Numbered from the stretch's first letter, positions 1 through 6,678 are shown. The stretch is DNA of 8,594 nucleotides from Candidatus Thiosymbion ectosymbiont of Robbea hypermnestra (GCA_020443945.1 JAIZWN010000092.1:1-8594); one strand, 5' to 3'. A program made the numbers and translations. The notes: generated from the sequence alone by a model not told the origin.

Positions 1-50
1 CCGCGCGGTCCAGGTGAGCCGTGGTCCTACCAGGCTGGCTACGGCCGAAA

Positions 51-90
51 GCCCCTCGCCCCTGGCGGGAGAGGGGTTGGGGAGAGGGGG
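51..90. repeat. G-rich inverted repeat at the left edge
   Basis: A C-rich arm (CCCCTCGCCC, from 52) pairs with a G-rich arm (GCGGGAGAGGGG, 65-76) around a very short loop, followed by a second G-rich run to 90. This resembles the widespread 'CCCTCTCCC...GGGAGAGGG' intergenic repeat seen in many proteobacteria. It could also be the 3' hairpin of a gene lying left of the window, but no T-tract follows. I see no gene in positions 1-190. Confidence 0.5.
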
Positions 91-133
91 AATCGATGGC
101 TTCACTGCGATACGGTTAATGACTCCATACCAA

Positions 134-203
134 GGGAGAAATGGGGTCAGGTCTTGACCCGTGACCCTTGAAGGCACAACTCAAGACCTGACCCCTTTCC
201 CCC
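134..203 (+). repeat. REP-like element, copy 1
   Basis: Perfect 15-bp arms GGGGTCAGGTCTTGA (143-157) and its complement (181-195) enclose an asymmetric core reading CCCGTGACCCTTGAAGGCAC. The outer flanks GAAAT and CTTTCCCCC continue the symmetry imperfectly. The core fixes the orientation as plus, like all other full copies. The core holds its own nested symmetry: GTG/CAC around CCTT-G-AAGG. The open frame of the following TIR gene begins at the right arm. The arms resemble elements associated with REP-associated tyrosine transposases (RAYT), but no such gene is present, so that link is from memory of the family and unproven. Confidence 0.9.
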
Positions 204-236
204 ACTAATCGGACGCTTGCGCGGGGCAAGCTTGTC

Positions 237-902
237 GTGCCCATCGGAACCTTCGGCGGCGCAGGCGATGAGATCATTCGTATGCTGAAGAATGTCCGCG
301 ATGCCGCGGCAGTACCGCGATATGACTACCGTGAAGTGCTGGGAGAAGAAGCTTGGGGGAAATCACAGCTCAATGTAAGCCTTTACGCATTGGGTATACG
401 TAAAGATCCCAATCTTCGAAGAAAAGTATTTATCAACTATCGGCGAGCCGATAGCAATCCATCGGCATTCCTTATCCGCTCGCACTTGCGACAGGAACTC
501 AGCAAAGAAGATGTATTTCTCGATCACGAGTCTATTGAGGCTGGAAAACGCTTTGAGGAAGTCATACTTGCTGAGCTGAATAAAACTAAGGTGTTTCTTT
601 GCGTTATCGGGCCATCGTGGCTAAAGATCCGTGATGAAGAGACCGGTCAGCGTCGTCTGGATGCAGATGGAGATTTCGTTCGACGAGAGATCGAGGTGGC
701 GATCCGTGACGACATCACTGTGATACCTGTCTGCGTCGAAGGAGCTGATATTCCTAAGAAAACTGCGCTCCCGAAGTCAATATCGAGCTTACCGGATTCC
801 AATGCGATATTCATTTCCCAAGACGATATCGAGCATGGAATTTCAAAACTAGTGGAAATAGTGCGTAATCACTTAAAGAATAGCTCGCGTAGGCTGGGGT
901 GA
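237..902 (+). CDS. TIR-domain protein, probably 5'-truncated
   Basis: Residues about 63-165 form a bacterial TIR domain. FINYRR (65-70) is the first strand and box-1 motif. FLDHESIEAGKRFEEVI (94-110) follows, then CVIGPSW (122-128). DFVRREI (146-152) aligns with the conserved W/F-x-x-x-E segment, making E151 the candidate catalytic glutamate of a TIR NADase. VIPVCVEGA (162-170) closes the core. The first ~60 residues are unlike TIR: PIGTFGGAGDE resembles the glycine-rich end of a SLOG-type nucleotide-binding domain. The frame is open upstream to 192, inside repeat copy 1, where a TGA (189-191) closes it. No convincing ribosome binding site precedes the GTG at 237; the next Met is at 282. I read it as the remnant of a SLOG-TIR-like protein whose 5' part was lost at the repeat. 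TIR assignment is sure; NADase activity and the SLOG origin are inferred. Confidence 0.85.
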   Translation: MPIGTFGGAGDEIIRMLKNVRDAAAVPRYDYREVLGEEAWGKSQLNVSLYALGIRKDPNLRRKVFINYRRADSNPSAFLIRSHLRQELSKEDVFLDHESIEAGKRFEEVILAELNKTKVFLCVIGPSWLKIRDEETGQRRLDADGDFVRREIEVAIRDDITVIPVCVEGADIPKKTALPKSISSLPDSNAIFISQDDIEHGISKLVEIVRNHLKNSSRRLG

Positions 903-918
903 GCTTGTGAACCCCAGC
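893..918 (+). terminator. Hairpin across the TIR gene stop codon
   Basis: GCTGGGGT (893-900) pairs perfectly with ACCCCAGC (911-918) over a 10-base loop, and the gene's TGA lies at 900-902. A second, alternative hairpin (CCAGCAT 914-920 with ATGCTGG 933-939) overlaps it. Only ATTTCC follows, so this is a weak terminator at best; it may instead protect the mRNA 3' end. Confidence 0.35.
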
Positions 919-951
919 ATTTCCATCCTCGTATGCTGGAAGAAGCTGCGA

Positions 952-1017
952 GGAAATGGGGTCAGGTCTTGACCCGTGACCCTTGAGGGCACAGATCAAG
1001 ACCTGACCCCTTTCCCG
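952..1017 (+). repeat. REP-like element, copy 2
   Basis: Arms lie at 958-972 and 996-1010 around a core with GAGGG in place of the GAAGG of copies 1, 3 and 6. In the nested stem this swaps an A-T pair for a G-T wobble, so the fold is kept. The 66 bp are identical to copy 4 (3051-3116). The right arm carries the stop codon of the antitoxin gene on the minus strand. Confidence 0.92.
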
Positions 1018-1226
1018 TGGTTGTCGAGTTTATCTAATAACGCCAAACCTTTTGAGCGATTTCCCTTAGCAGCAAGCGCACGAAAGCGTACTTCGCTATC
1101 GAATTCAGCAAGAGCTTGGGTAGAGAGCTCCTCGACAAGCTTGTTGACACTCACATGACGATATTGAGCAAGTGCTTTCAAGCGACTGTGCTTATCATTA
1201 GGAATGCGAACAGTTAAAGTGGCCAT
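996..1226 (-). CDS. Ribbon-helix-helix antitoxin (VapB/CopG-like)
   Basis: A 76-residue protein starting MATLTVRIPNDKHSRLKALA. The short basic strand (TLTVRIP) followed by two helices is the ribbon-helix-helix DNA-binding fold of antitoxins paired with PIN toxins. RHH antitoxins usually dimerise, bind the toxin through the C-terminal half and repress their own promoter. I chose the ATG at 1224-1226: AAGAAG (1236-1241) lies 9 bases ahead of it but directly abuts an earlier in-frame ATG at 1233-1235. That earlier ATG would overlap the toxin stop as ATGA. The natural-looking end (LALLDKLD) is followed by HGKGVRS and a TGA that come from repeat copy 2, so the last residues are repeat-encoded. The partner is the PIN gene directly upstream; toxin-first order is the less common arrangement. 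Confidence 0.8.
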   Translation of the reverse strand: MATLTVRIPNDKHSRLKALAQYRHVSVNKLVEELSTQALAEFDSEVRFRALAAKGNRSKGLALLDKLDNHGKGVRS

Positions 1227-1231
1227 GTTAT

Positions 1232-1654
1232 TCATCTTCTTAGCATTTGCTCAGGCTGCACAATTTTCAATTCAGGAAAACTCAACTCTGAGTTAATTAA
1301 ATCGGAAATGTTATTGGTAATAATATGAGTTGCGTTACCGGCAAGTGCCAATTCAATCAAAAAATTGTCACTTTCATCGACAACATTGGGTCGCCATAGA
1401 TAGTAAATCGGCACCCAGCTACATACATTATAAAAAGCATTTAACAATTCCCGTATTTCAGTTGTTGTCAACGGGCATTTGTTTCTAACCTGGGTTCGAT
1501 TACTTACGTCCTCAAGCTCCTGAAATAAGGCGTTGCTAATCAAGGGACTATATTCACCCTTAAGGCAACGTCTAATTATCTCCCGGCTGGGGCCTCGGGT
1601 ACCAATTAATGCACTTATAAAAACGCTGGTATCTACAACTACTCTCTTAGTCAT
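1232..1654 (-). CDS. PIN-domain toxin (putative ribonuclease, COG1569-like)
   Basis: A 140-residue single-domain PIN protein. Candidate metal-binding acids are D8 in VVVDTSVFISAL, E46 in LFQELEDV, D93/D96 in VVDESDNF, and D118 in THIITNNISDL, where the TNN..DL form resembles the TRN..DF seen in many PIN toxins. The length is typical. Such proteins are Mg-dependent RNases that stop translation when their antitoxin is lost. The gene ends 5 bases before the preferred antitoxin start, so the two are surely co-transcribed. The region is visibly AT-richer than the feo locus, consistent with transfer. No clear Shine-Dalgarno precedes the ATG; a -10-like TATCAT at 1661-1666 would place the transcript start at or near the ATG, so a leaderless message is possible. 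RNA target unknown. Confidence 0.85.
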   Translation of the reverse strand: MTKRVVVDTSVFISALIGTRGPSREIIRRCLKGEYSPLISNALFQELEDVSNRTQVRNKCPLTTTEIRELLNAFYNVCSWVPIYYLWRPNVVDESDNFLIELALAGNATHIITNNISDLINSELSFPELKIVQPEQMLRR

Positions 1655-1660
1655 AAATCG

Positions 1661-1683
1661 AATGATAGCATATATGCTGTCAA
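1661..1683 (-). promoter_or_regulatory. Toxin-antitoxin promoter with palindromic operator
   Basis: AGCATATATGCT (1667-1678) is a perfect 12-bp palindrome 12 bp upstream of the toxin ATG. It sits beside a -10-like TATCAT (1661-1666 on the minus strand) and overlaps a TTGACA hexamer (1678-1683) that is too close to TATCAT to be its -35. The placement fits an autoregulatory site for the ribbon-helix-helix antitoxin. The palindrome is seen; its role is inferred. Confidence 0.5.
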
Positions 1684-1684
1684 G

Positions 1685-1745
1685 GGGGAAATGGGGTCAA
1701 GTCTTGATCCGTGACCCTTGAAGGCACAGGTCAAGACCTGACCCT
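1685..1745 (+). repeat. REP-like element, copy 3 (diverged)
   Basis: The left arm GGGGTCAAGTCTTGA (1693-1707) has one change from the consensus, and the right arm (1731-1744) is complete up to ACCC, then breaks off into GGTTATCC. The core and orientation match the other copies. It lies immediately upstream of the toxin-antitoxin promoter. Confidence 0.88.
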
Positions 1746-1933
1746 GGTTATCCTTGGTTATCCCCAATTTCCATCATTTAGCCGAAAATCTTGTCTCTTA
1801 GTCCCACGTGATGCGGAATCCAGTGTGAAATAGGGTGATTCCATCCCACCACTCCCGGAAAAAATGAATACTTTCACAATCTCGGCGCGTGGGAACGAGA
1901 GAAACGGCGAGTCAACTCCGGTTCACCGATTTG
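1746..1933. other. Gene-free spacer between copy 3 and the TIR-NTPase gene
   Basis: No coding frame of note. A short direct repeat GGTTATCC occurs at its left edge, and GCGTGGGAACGAGA (about 1887-1900) looks like half of another common intergenic repeat. I see no clear terminator for the TIR-NTPase gene, whose 3' end faces this spacer. Confidence 0.5.
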
Positions 1934-2968
1934 TTAGCCACTATCTGAGGGCTGTTTCAACCGTTCAAGAACATCCTGCGGTGTCAGCTTGCCATCTTTG
2001 AGTGCCGCCAGTAGTTGCCCAATGCCGACAGGAGTTCCTCCAACCAACCGCACAAGTTTCCGGCTAACGTCTAGGTCGCCGGATTCCTTCGCTAGCAGCA
2101 TGGCGGCAGTATCCTCGTCCATCGGCCACATTGTATGCGCCGCAAAATGTCCGGCTACCTGCGGACTGGGTCCTGAATGAGATGTGACAATCAATCGATG
2201 CCCTGAGGCCTGTGCGTGGCTCAGTAGTGCCCGCTGGTCATGTTCTTGCATACCACTGAGTTCATCAAGAACAAAGACCACACCTTGTTGGGAGCTAATT
2301 GAGCTGAACCATTCTCGCAGTTTCTCAACGTCGTGAGGTCCCCATACAAGCGAGTAGAAAAATGTAAGTCTCAGTGGCATCTTGTAGCCGATCTCACGCA
2401 CGGACGTCATCCAAACACGGACGAGTTCGCTCTTTCCGCTACCACCGATACCCTGAATCCAAAGGTTCTTAGCATCGGTCATCAACCATTCATCGAGCAT
2501 TTGCAGATTGTCAGAAAAGCCTAGCCAAGAATCAACTGGCTCCGAGTTTGTCCCTTCGATGCGCACCGAATGCCGGTCTCTAGTGAACATTCGGCGGAGG
2601 TGTAATCCTTTGTCAAGCCGTAGTTCCAGCAGTTGTTCAAGAGTGCCTGTCCAATCGGCCCATTTCGACAGCGCAGTGGGGTTTGGTTTCGTTTGCAAAC
2701 AGATTGTCCTGCTTAGCAAACGCGCCCTCCTTAGACGCGTTGCCATCTGAACCTCGCGTCCTACCCAATACGATGCTTCAGCAGCAGGGGAATCTATAAC
2801 AAGGAATACGTTGGCTTTTCTCAAAGCCTCAGCAATATGCAAGACGAAACGCTCGCCGAGTGGAATCTGATCTTCATCGAGCCATGGGTGATAACCCCGA
2901 TCTTTCAATCGATTCACGACTGCTTTCGCCCACTTGCGATCAGTCTTGCTGTGCGAGACGAAGATCAT
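1934..2968 (-). CDS. TIR-STAND NTPase (TIR domain plus P-loop NTPase)
   Basis: Counting from the Met at 2968 gives 344 residues. Residues 1-~95 are a TIR domain: MIFVSHSKTDRKW, then WLDEDQIPLGERF, then WVGREV (68-73), where E72 aligns with the catalytic glutamate of TIR NADases. After a linker comes an NB-ARC/STAND-like NTPase. It has Walker A GIGGSGKS (173-180), Walker B VVFVLDE (230-236), LIVTSH (259-264) and GGTP (310-313). The chain ends soon after, without the TPR, WD40 or LRR sensor usual in STAND proteins. Expected role: ligand- or partner-triggered oligomer that activates NAD cleavage, as in antiphage TIR-STAND systems (inferred). The frame stays open upstream to 3091 inside repeat copy 4, adding 41 unconserved residues. 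The 2968 start gives a complete TIR, but no good ribosome binding site precedes it; a GTG near 3028 is an alternative. Confidence 0.85.
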   Translation of the reverse strand: MIFVSHSKTDRKWAKAVVNRLKDRGYHPWLDEDQIPLGERFVLHIAEALRKANVFLVIDSPAAEASYWVGREVQMATRLRRARLLSRTICLQTKPNPTALSKWADWTGTLEQLLELRLDKGLHLRRMFTRDRHSVRIEGTNSEPVDSWLGFSDNLQMLDEWLMTDAKNLWIQGIGGSGKSELVRVWMTSVREIGYKMPLRLTFFYSLVWGPHDVEKLREWFSSISSQQGVVFVLDELSGMQEHDQRALLSHAQASGHRLIVTSHSGPSPQVAGHFAAHTMWPMDEDTAAMLLAKESGDLDVSRKLVRLVGGTPVGIGQLLAALKDGKLTPQDVLERLKQPSDSG

Positions 2969-3050
2969 GGCGACAGGGCGAGCGTGGTGGCTAACGGCTT
3001 GGCTCAGGTGCCCAATGCCGCGTAGCACTGAGCTTGAAAGTTGCTTAACG

Positions 3051-3116
3051 GGAAATGGGGTCAGGTCTTGACCCGTGACCCTTGAGGGCACAGATCAAGA
3101 CCTGACCCCTTTCCCG
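3051..3116 (+). repeat. REP-like element, copy 4
   Basis: Arms at 3057-3071 and 3095-3109; identical to copy 2 over all 66 bp and in the same orientation. It separates the stop of the MNT-HEPN gene (3121-3123, five bases away) from the 5' region of the TIR-NTPase gene. Confidence 0.92.
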
Positions 3117-3120
3117 CGTG

Positions 3121-3999
3121 TTATGCTAAATTGTTTGATTCCTGCTGATAGCTTGCTATTTTCTCCTTACACAATTTTTCAGTTAAAGCCTGTAGCCCCC
3201 GTACTCGCTCCACAAGCCATGCAAGCTCTTCTTTTTTGATTGTGTAACTTGGTTTATACCGGGCATCCACATAGGCTTTCCGAAGCAACTTAAACCTTTC
3301 TCTTTCTTCTTCGGTAGCACGCGGAAATATGGTTAAAAACCTTGGTTCAATGCTTGAGACTCTTTGGCCCAATTTCTCCAGATCATGCGTACTTGGTTTG
3401 TAGCGAGTAAAAACAAGCAGAATAGTTCCATAGAAACTCTCTGTAGCCTGATGTAGATAAAAGGCAGCTTTTTTATAACTACCTCGCTTTAGTGCTGAAT
3501 TTACATCAATAAGAAACTCTTTTGCGTTATCAAGCCAATATTCGAAATCCTCTTCAGCCAATCTTTTTCTTTCTTTTGGTGTTATTTCAATTGGCTCCGC
3601 CAATTGGAACTTACCTGAATCATACAGAAGTACTCCTTCCCGCAGGATGTCAATATAAAAATACTGGCTTCTCCTTAAACGACGATTTACAAACTGAATA
3701 TCTTCGGCAATCAGACTGATTGGCGTTCGGTGGATCGTTTTGATCAAATGTTGAGCAAGTTGACTGTTTTGCTCAATTTTGTTGGCTTGGCGCGGTGTTT
3801 CGGTAATAACCAAAAGATCGAAGTCGCTTTGATAGCGATAGAGGAGGGTTTCCGGGTCAAGGTCTTCCACCCAGTCGCCACGGGCATAACTCCCAAACAA
3901 TATAAGCATATCGAGATCGATTTCTTCTCGAATGATCTCGATAGCCCTTTGTAGTTCCTGCTGTTTCTGCTCAGGAAGGTGTTCAAGGGAGGTTTTCAT
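3121..3999 (-). CDS. Nucleotidyltransferase-HEPN fusion protein
   Basis: A 292-residue fusion. The N-terminal half is a minimal nucleotidyltransferase (MNT): FGSYARGD (35-42) binds nucleotide, and SDFDLLV (58-64) supplies acids D59 and D61. A ~15-residue insert between them (WVEDLDPETLLYRYQ) is usual for this subfamily. The third carboxylate expected on the next strand is not obvious: HRTPISLIAED (90-100) shows Ser where Asp is normal. Residues ~150-285 are a helical HEPN domain (AAFYLHQATESFY, THDLEKL, DARYKP). R199-H205 has Rx5H spacing, compatible with the HEPN RNase motif but not certain. Split MNT/HEPN pairs are toxin-antitoxin systems in which MNT AMPylates the HEPN RNase; here both are one chain, so regulation would be intramolecular. 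The start has a weak GAGAG just upstream. The gene is clearly AT-richer than feoB. Confidence 0.85.
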   Translation of the reverse strand: MKTSLEHLPEQKQQELQRAIEIIREEIDLDMLILFGSYARGDWVEDLDPETLLYRYQSDFDLLVITETPRQANKIEQNSQLAQHLIKTIHRTPISLIAEDIQFVNRRLRRSQYFYIDILREGVLLYDSGKFQLAEPIEITPKERKRLAEEDFEYWLDNAKEFLIDVNSALKRGSYKKAAFYLHQATESFYGTILLVFTRYKPSTHDLEKLGQRVSSIEPRFLTIFPRATEEERERFKLLRKAYVDARYKPSYTIKKEELAWLVERVRGLQALTEKLCKEKIASYQQESNNLA

Positions 4000-4056
4000 A
4001 CTCTCAATGATAATTGCTACTCATGTAGATTCACAGCGCCGGTTCCTCTTGAAAGG

Positions 4057-4083
4057 AAAAGGGGTCAAGACCTGACCCCTTTT
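4057..4083 (-). terminator. feoB terminator made from a collapsed REP copy
   Basis: AAAAGGGGTCA and TGACCCCTTTT form a perfect 11-bp stem over a 5-base loop, with T-rich sequence on either side, so it can work in both directions. It lies 7 bases after the feoB stop. The sequence equals a REP copy that lost its core between two GGTCA motifs (positions 1695-1699 and 1729-1733 in copy 3 show the same pair). It insulates feoB from the MNT-HEPN gene. Confidence 0.8.
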
Positions 4084-4090
4084 GTCTTTC

Positions 4091-6433
4091 TCAGGTGTTG
4101 TCGGTAGCGGCGATGTAGAGGCGTTGTCTTTCATGCCGGCCCCACCAACGCAGCCCGATTGTGGTGACCAGGAAGATGGCCAGAAGCGTGCCGATCCAGA
4201 GCAGGGATGGGCCCGGATGGCGCGCGAAGGTGGCGGCCTGGTAGAAGATGGTGGCGAACATGTAGCCGATGCCGGTGGTCCAGCCCGCGACGAACAGGGC
4301 CCAGCTCATGTTGGTCTCGCGGTAGACCGCCGCCAGGACCGCGGTACAGGGGAAGTAGAGGAGGATGAACAGCAGGTAGGCAAAGGCCCCGGCCGCGCCG
4401 TCGAAGCGGGCGGCCATGGCGCCGAAGATGCCGGTTGCGACTTCCTGTTCCGCGGCCGCCGTCTCTTGGCTGCTCACATCGCCGATGCTTAGCCCCAAGG
4501 GGTCGCCCCAGGTGCCCATGGCGTCGCCCAGGTTGGCCGGGATGGTGCCGAGGGCTTCCTGGATACCGCCCCAGAGGTTGAATCCGGCTTTTTCCTCGGC
4601 AATTTCTCCGGCCGCGGCGGCTTCCGCCTCGGCCATGGCGGTGTACATGGCGTCCAGGGTGCCGACCACGGCTTCTTTGGCCAGTATGCCGGTGAAGATG
4701 CCTACCGCCGCAGGCCAGTTCTCGACGTCCAGGCCCATGGGTGAGAAGGCGGGCGCGATGCCGCGGCCTACTTCGCTGAGCACGGATTTTTCGCTGTCTT
4801 CGTTGCCGAAGCTGCCGTCGGTGCCCAGGGCGTTGAGGAAGTTGAGCACCAGCACCATGGGGACGATGATTTTGCCGGCCCGGAACATGAAGCTTTTGGT
4901 GCGGTCCCAGGTGCGGATCAAGACGCCCTTGAGGGTGGGCAGATGGTAGGGCGGCAGCTCCATCACGAACGGCGTGGTCTCTCCCGGCAGCAGGGTACTC
5001 TTCAGGATCAGCCCGGTCAGGACCGCTACGGCGATGCCGATCAGGTACAGGCCGAATACGATGTTCTGACCGCCGCTGGAGAAGAAGGCGGCGGCGAACA
5101 GGGCATATACGGGCAGCCGTGCCCCGCAGGACATGAAGGGGGTCATGACGATGGTCAGGATGCGGTCGCGCTGTTGCTCCAGGGTGCGGGTGGCCATGAT
5201 GGCCGGGACATTGCAGCCGAAGCCCACGATCAGGGGCACGAAGGCCTTGCCCGGCAGGCCAATGGTGCGCATGGCGCGATCCATGACGAAGGCGGCCCGG
5301 GCCATGTAGCCGGAGTCTTCCAGTACCGATAGGAACAGGTAGAGGAAGGCGATGATGGGGATGAAGGTGGCCACCACCTGCATGCCGCCGCCGATGCCGT
5401 TGGCGATCAGGACCGTCAACCACTCCGGCGCGCCCAAGCCGCCCATGATCTCGGCCACGCCGTCCACCAGCAGGGTGCCGGTGAACAGGTCGAAGAAGTC
5501 GATGAAGGCGCCGCCGATGTTGATGGTGAACATGAACATCAGGTACATGATTACCAGGAAGATGGGGATTCCCAAGGCCCGGTTGAGGATCACGCGGTCG
5601 ATGTGGTCCGAGCGGCTGCGTGAGGTCCGTGATGTGTGCTTGACGCTCTCCTGGGTGACCCGGTTGGCGAAGCCGTAGCGTCCATCCGCCAGCAGGATAT
5701 CCACTTCGTCCGTCAACCCCGCGCGTAGCGTCTCCAGGGTTTCCGCCGGTACCGCGTCGGCGGTGATGTTACGCGCCAGATCGTCGCCTTCGAGCAGACG
5801 GGTCGCGAGCCAGCGGGGGTCCGCGTTCACCTGTTGCGCGGTCTCTGCGAGTCGCGGCAGGAATTCACCGACGGCTCCCTCCAGACCGGCGTCATAGGGT
5901 ATCTCCGTGGCCGAGACCGCAGAGGCCTCGACCGACTCGGCCAAGGTCCGCTTGAGCGTCCCGATACCCCGGCCGGCGACCGCCACTACCGGCACCACCG
6001 GACAGCCCAGACGAGCGGCCAGCTTCTCTACCTCGATCACCATCCCTGATGCCTCGGCCATGTCCATCATGTTGAGGACCACCACCAGGGGCCTGCGCAT
6101 TTCCAGCAGCTGGGCGGTGAGATAGAGATTACGCTCCAGATTGGAGGCGTCGATGATGTTGACGATCAGCGCCGCCTCGCCGGCATGTATGAAATCCCGG
6201 GCAATCTTCTCGTCCAGCGAGATATCCTCGCCGGTAACGTCCAGGGAATAGGTACCCGGCAGGTCGATCACTTCGTAATCGGCATCCTCGAAGCGATAGA
6301 CCCCGGTCTTGCGTTCCACGGTGACGCCTGGCCAGTTGCCGACCCGCTGTCGGGTGCCGGTCAGGGCGTTGAACAGGGTGGTCTTGCCGCAGTTGGGGTT
6401 GCCTACGACGCCGATCTTGTAGCTGCCCGCCAT
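4091..6433 (-). CDS. feoB: FeoB ferrous iron transporter
   Basis: A full-length 780-residue inner-membrane Fe(II) transporter. The N-terminal G-protein domain shows G1 GNPNCGKTT (11-19), the G2 region around T38 in NWPGVTVE, G3 DLPGT (57-61), G4 NMMD (121-124) and G5 near VAVAGRG (150-156). A helical guanine-dissociation-inhibitor-like linker follows to about 280. The membrane part carries both Gate regions with conserved cysteines: C407 in GFGCNVPA and C436 in MSCGARLP, plus C696 in YFPCTA. A charged, Ala/Glu-rich loop near 600-660 is typical. The start ATG overlaps the feoA stop by one base (TAATG), giving translational coupling. Imports Fe(II) under low oxygen or iron limitation. The sequence is GC-rich, unlike the flanking accessory genes, and looks intact. 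Confidence 0.98.
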   Translation of the reverse strand: MAGSYKIGVVGNPNCGKTTLFNALTGTRQRVGNWPGVTVERKTGVYRFEDADYEVIDLPGTYSLDVTGEDISLDEKIARDFIHAGEAALIVNIIDASNLERNLYLTAQLLEMRRPLVVVLNMMDMAEASGMVIEVEKLAARLGCPVVPVVAVAGRGIGTLKRTLAESVEASAVSATEIPYDAGLEGAVGEFLPRLAETAQQVNADPRWLATRLLEGDDLARNITADAVPAETLETLRAGLTDEVDILLADGRYGFANRVTQESVKHTSRTSRSRSDHIDRVILNRALGIPIFLVIMYLMFMFTINIGGAFIDFFDLFTGTLLVDGVAEIMGGLGAPEWLTVLIANGIGGGMQVVATFIPIIAFLYLFLSVLEDSGYMARAAFVMDRAMRTIGLPGKAFVPLIVGFGCNVPAIMATRTLEQQRDRILTIVMTPFMSCGARLPVYALFAAAFFSSGGQNIVFGLYLIGIAVAVLTGLILKSTLLPGETTPFVMELPPYHLPTLKGVLIRTWDRTKSFMFRAGKIIVPMVLVLNFLNALGTDGSFGNEDSEKSVLSEVGRGIAPAFSPMGLDVENWPAAVGIFTGILAKEAVVGTLDAMYTAMAEAEAAAAGEIAEEKAGFNLWGGIQEALGTIPANLGDAMGTWGDPLGLSIGDVSSQETAAAEQEVATGIFGAMAARFDGAAGAFAYLLFILLYFPCTAVLAAVYRETNMSWALFVAGWTTGIGYMFATIFYQAATFARHPGPSLLWIGTLLAIFLVTTIGLRWWGRHERQRLYIAATDNT

Positions 6434-6678
6434 TATCGTTTCTCCACCTGTTTTTTCACCTGAACGGCCGCCGCCTCGCCCTTGCGCAGGCTGACCGAAG
6501 TGCCACGCACCCTGATTTCTACCGGATCTCCCATCGGAGCGACACGGACTACTTCGAACTCGGTCCCCGGCGTCAGTCCCATCGCCAGCAGCTTCTTGCG
6601 GTAGGCCCTAACGCCTTCTTCATAACCGGCGACCTGTCCCCGGTCCCCCACCGAGAGGTTTCTCAGGGTCGTGTGCAT
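6433..6678 (-). CDS. feoA: FeoA, FeoB partner protein
   Basis: An 81-residue cytoplasmic SH3-like protein with the family pattern: LRNLSVGDRGQVAGYEEG, KKLLAMGLTPGTEFEVVRVAP, VEIRVRGTSVSLRKGEA. FeoA binds and tunes FeoB in the Feo complex. I chose the ATG at 6676-6678 because AAAGAGAG sits just upstream; a longer reading needs a TTG at 6699. The stop overlaps the feoB start by one base. The 140 bases between it and the HMA-like gene could hold an internal promoter. Confidence 0.95.
   Translation of the reverse strand: MHTTLRNLSVGDRGQVAGYEEGVRAYRKKLLAMGLTPGTEFEVVRVAPMGDPVEIRVRGTSVSLRKGEAAAVQVKKQVEKR

Noticed and set aside
976..1158. Small plus-strand frame starting in repeat copy 2
   Set aside because: It starts in the repeat and runs antisense to the antitoxin; no ribosome binding site or family resemblance.
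1801..1901. Complete copy of a GTGGGAACG-type repeat
   Set aside because: GTCCCACG (1801) and GCGTGGGAACGAGA (about 1887) are too far apart and too short to be a confident pair.
134..3116. CRISPR array
   Set aside because: The repeated units are inverted-repeat elements 0.7-1.4 kb apart with genes between them, not regularly spaced short spacers, and no cas gene is present.
4131..5423. A 430-residue open frame on the minus strand overlapping feoB
   Set aside because: It is rich in Arg, His, Gly and Pro, without domains, and lies in another frame of the GC-rich feoB gene: a shadow frame.
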